From JBBKWG01 sp037968835 (GTDB lineage: Bacteria > Pseudomonadota > Alphaproteobacteria > Rhodobacterales > Rhodobacteraceae), in contig JBBKWG010000220.1 in assembly GCA_037968835.1 (NCBI GenBank), forward strand, positions 1 through 14,449: a stretch of DNA of 14,449 nucleotides, in the 5' to 3' direction. Below, piece by piece: positions 12,821-14,449 of the stretch. The translations under genes were made by a program, and so were the position numbers. The notes below the pieces were generated by a model. The model did no database searches. It saw nothing but the letters and a program-made list of their open reading frames with translations, and had not been told where the DNA came from. Every line of letters begins with the position of its first letter. Within the stretch, counting starts at the first letter, position 1.

Positions 12821-13135
12821 CTAAATGTGGTCTTCTGCGTCGGCGACGTCGATGCCGAGGGCGTCGAGACCGTCCTCGAGGTATTCGGCCAGATTGGGGA
12901 TACCGGACAGGTATCGCTCGGTTGGCGCGGTGGCTTCGGTTCGCGCGGCCTCGAGCGCCTCTTCTGCTTCGTCGGCAGTGAAACTTTCGCGACCGATCCA
13001 CATGACTGCAACAAGGCTGACTTTCTCATCCTCATTCATGCCTGAGATATAGTCAAAAAGCTGGAGGCTATCGGGGCCGTATTCCCGCGTCAGCATGATC
13101 ACGCGAACGATTTTTCCGGTGCTGATATCGAGCAT
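12821..13135 (-). CDS. DUF3775 family protein beside phaC
   Basis: A 104-residue acidic protein that fits the DUF3775 pattern: MLDISTGKIVRVIMLTREY at the start, then FDYISGMNEDEKVSLVAVMWIGR (27-49) and a tail YLSGIPNLAEYLEDGLDALG (75-94). The family is found in alphaproteobacteria and its function is unknown. ATG 13135 is preferred, with GGGAAA 7 bases upstream; the frame stays open to 13453 but the extra residues overlap phaC and look non-coding. The gene lies 136 bases after phaC on the same strand, with its own likely promoter and an FNR-type box in that gap. Oxygen-responsive expression connected with PHA metabolism is therefore inferred. Confidence 0.85.
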   Translation of the reverse strand: MLDISTGKIVRVIMLTREYGPDSLQLFDYISGMNEDEKVSLVAVMWIGRESFTADEAEEALEAARTEATAPTERYLSGIPNLAEYLEDGLDALGIDVADAEDHI

Positions 13136-13192
13136 GGTCGTTTCCCGCTTTCGGCTCTCTGAACGTCGCAAGGTTCTCTCGGAGGTACTGGA

Positions 13193-13221
13193 ATTTGAGT
13201 AACCGATGGCCTGAAAGTCAA
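13193..13221 (-). promoter_or_regulatory. Probable promoter of the DUF3775 gene
   Basis: On the minus strand, TTGACT (13221-13216) is 17 bases from TCAAAT (13198-13193), predicting a start near 13186 and a leader of about 50 bases. The -35 matches five of six consensus bases and the -10 four of six. An FNR-type box lies two bases upstream of the -35. Confidence 0.5.
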
Positions 13222-13223
13222 CC

Positions 13224-13237
13224 TTGATGCACATCAA
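13224..13237. promoter_or_regulatory. FNR/FnrL-type binding site
   Basis: TTGAT-gcac-ATCAA is a perfect match to the symmetric FNR consensus TTGAT-N4-ATCAA. FnrL, the oxygen-labile Fe-S regulator of Rhodobacteraceae, uses this type of site; related Dnr/NnrR proteins recognise similar ones. Its centre is about 44 bases before the predicted start of the DUF3775 transcript, close to the -41.5 position typical of activation by this family. Confidence 0.75.
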
Positions 13238-13241
13238 CAAC

Positions 13242-13255
13242 TGCGGAGGGCCGCA
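13242..13255 (-). terminator. Weak hairpin after phaC
   Basis: TGCGG (13242-13246) and CCGCA (13251-13255) form a 5-bp stem with a 4-base loop, followed on the minus strand by GTTGTTG. It begins 17 bases after the phaC stop codon. The T-run is interrupted, so termination would be partial. Confidence 0.3.
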
Positions 13256-13271
13256 CAGCGCGGTGAACGGT

Positions 13272-14449
13272 CTATTTCTGGTGGATGTATGTCCCCGGAG
13301 CGGGAGAAATCGCCCGATAGCCCATTTTCGGGGCACCCATCGGTGGCGGCACCACCTTGGCACCGTCACCATTCCCAAGCCAGACTGCCCATTCCGGCCA
13401 CCAGGATCCATCTTCCGCCTTATTGCTTCCGAACCACGTATCGGGATCGACATAAAGCGCGCCCTTGGCTCTTTCGCCGATGCGGTAGTGGCGACCCGGG
13501 TGGCCGGGTTCGCTTAGAATGCCGCCGTTGTGTCCAGCACTGGTCAACACGAACGTCATGTCGCATTCCGTGAAAAGTCTGATCTTGTACACAGATTTCC
13601 AAGGCGCGATGTGATCGGTTTCTGTTCCCACAACGAAGATTGGAAGATCGAGGTCCTTAAGCGCAATGACGCGGCCATCGACGGCGAAACGCCCTGCGGT
13701 CAGCCTGTTCTCAAGGAAAAGCCCGCGTAGGTATTCTGAGTGCATTTTCGCCGGCATCCGCGTCGTGTCGTTGTTCCAAACTGTTAAGTCGGAAGGCAGG
13801 TCCTTCTGGCCGAGGAAATAACGTCGGACAGCCCGAGCGTAGATCAGATCTTCGGCCCGGATTGATGCGAAGGTGCGCGACATCTGGGGACGGTCCAGAT
13901 AGCCTTGGGCCCACATCATGTCTTCGAGAAACGCCACCTGACTTTCGTCGAGGAAGAGCAGAAGCTCCCCGGCTCCAGAGAAATCAATTTGCGCTGCGAG
14001 AAGTGTCATCGAGGCAAGTCGGTCGTCGCCGTCGCGTGCCATCGTCGCTGCCGCGATTGCAAGGATCGTCCCACCAAGACAATAACCCATCGCGTTGATC
14101 TTGCAGTCCGGAACGATGGTGCTGACGGCGTCGATGACCTTCATGACTCCGTTCTTGCGATAGTCCTCAAGTGACAACTCGGCTTGCTCGGCAGTTGGAT
14201 TGCACCACGAGACCGCAAAGACGGTATAACCCCTAGAAACCAGATACCGAATGAGCGAATTCTGCGGCGACAGATCGAGGATGTAATATTTCATGATCCA
14301 TGCAGGCACGATCAACACCGGGTCGGCGTGCACTTCTTTTGTCTGGGGTGCGTACTGGATCAACTCGAATAACTCGTTGCGGAGGACGACCTTTCCGGGA
14401 GTGCACGCAAGATTCTCGCCGATCCGAAATCCCTCGGGCGGGTCGGGAT
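13272..14449 (-). CDS. phaC: Class I poly(3-hydroxyalkanoate) synthase (5' end outside window)
   Basis: The C-terminal 391 residues or so of PHA synthase, which polymerises hydroxyacyl-CoA into storage polyester on granules. At the right edge the frame continues upstream (GFRIGENLACTPGKVVLRNE), so the TTG at 14363 is not the start. The catalytic triad is visible. The nucleophile Cys is in the lipase-like box GYCLGG (codon 14081-14079), Asp is in ETDHIAPW (codon 13616-13614) and the base His is in SAGHNGG (codon 13532-13530). VLIVPAWIMKYYILDLSPQ is also typical. Class I enzymes have about 600 residues, so roughly a third is missing, outside the window. It lies upstream of the DUF3775 gene on the same strand. 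Confidence 0.96.
   Translation of the reverse strand, partial: PDPPEGFRIGENLACTPGKVVLRNELFELIQYAPQTKEVHADPVLIVPAWIMKYYILDLSPQNSLIRYLVSRGYTVFAVSWCNPTAEQAELSLEDYRKNGVMKVIDAVSTIVPDCKINAMGYCLGGTILAIAAATMARDGDDRLASMTLLAAQIDFSGAGELLLFLDESQVAFLEDMMWAQGYLDRPQMSRTFASIRAEDLIYARAVRRYFLGQKDLPSDLTVWNNDTTRMPAKMHSEYLRGLFLENRLTAGRFAVDGRVIALKDLDLPIFVVGTETDHIAPWKSVYKIRLFTECDMTFVLTSAGHNGGILSEPGHPGRHYRIGERAKGALYVDPDTWFGSNKAEDGSWWPEWAVWLGNGDGAKVVPPPMGAPKMGYRAISPAPGTYIHQK

Noticed and set aside
13136..13453. N-terminal extension of the DUF3775 frame
   Set aside because: It runs into the phaC 3' end and covers the promoter and FNR-type box; the protein family starts at MLDIS.
14361..14363. TTG as the phaC start codon
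   Set aside because: The frame is open to the window edge and the upstream residues match PHA synthase, so the true start is outside.
1..14449. CRISPR array, insertion sequence or rRNA operon
   Set aside because: No regularly spaced repeats, transposase motifs or rRNA sequence were seen.

Overview
The window looks like chromosomal DNA from an alphaproteobacterium, most likely a Rhodobacteraceae (Roseobacter-type) bacterium. The grounds are moderately high GC, typical alphaproteobacterial protein sequences, the rpmH-rnpA-yidD cluster, a class I phaC next to a DUF3775 gene, an exact FNR-type box, and an AraC-methyltransferase fusion divergent from nth. No phage genes, transposase, CRISPR array or rRNA are visible.

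Layout. 1-632 (-): endonuclease III (nth), 3' end outside the window. 820-1665 (+): Ada-like AraC/O6-alkylguanine-DNA methyltransferase. 1802-2458 (+): OmpA-family lipoprotein followed by a hairpin terminator. 2561-3082 (-): unknown membrane-anchored protein. 3224-3998 (-): yidD, rnpA and rpmH, read rpmH first, with a hairpin between rpmH and rnpA and a promoter near 4066-4094. 4287-7872 (+): a tight group of TVP38/TMEM64 membrane protein, mercuric-reductase-like flavoprotein disulfide oxidoreductase, and a membrane sensor histidine kinase. 7922-7998 (+): tRNA-Arg(ACG).

Downstream of the tRNA the character changes. A VOC-family gene (8158-8535, -) and a tandem-HxlR regulator (8575-9123, +, visibly AT-richer) are divergent from a shared promoter region. 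A gene-poor stretch follows (9124-9564). Next comes a tightly overlapping four-gene phospholipid cassette (9565-12143, +): 1-acyl-glycerophosphate acyltransferase-like protein, CDP-diglyceride synthetase-like protein, small membrane protein of unknown function, and a CDP-alcohol phosphatidyltransferase with an altered active-site motif. A second VOC gene follows (12279-12659, +). The window ends with a PHA locus on the minus strand: a DUF3775 gene (12821-13135) with an FNR-type box upstream, and phaC (13272 to the window end, 5' end outside).

Working together. nth and the Ada-like gene handle base damage. rpmH, rnpA and yidD link ribosome, tRNA processing and membrane insertion. TVP38 with the flavoprotein is a known pairing also found as a single fused protein. 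The most novel-looking unit is the 9565-12143 cassette: lysophosphatidate to phosphatidate to CDP-diacylglycerol to a phospholipid with an unknown head group, with an unassigned membrane protein embedded in it. Ancestry and function statements rest on motif reading by eye, with no database search.
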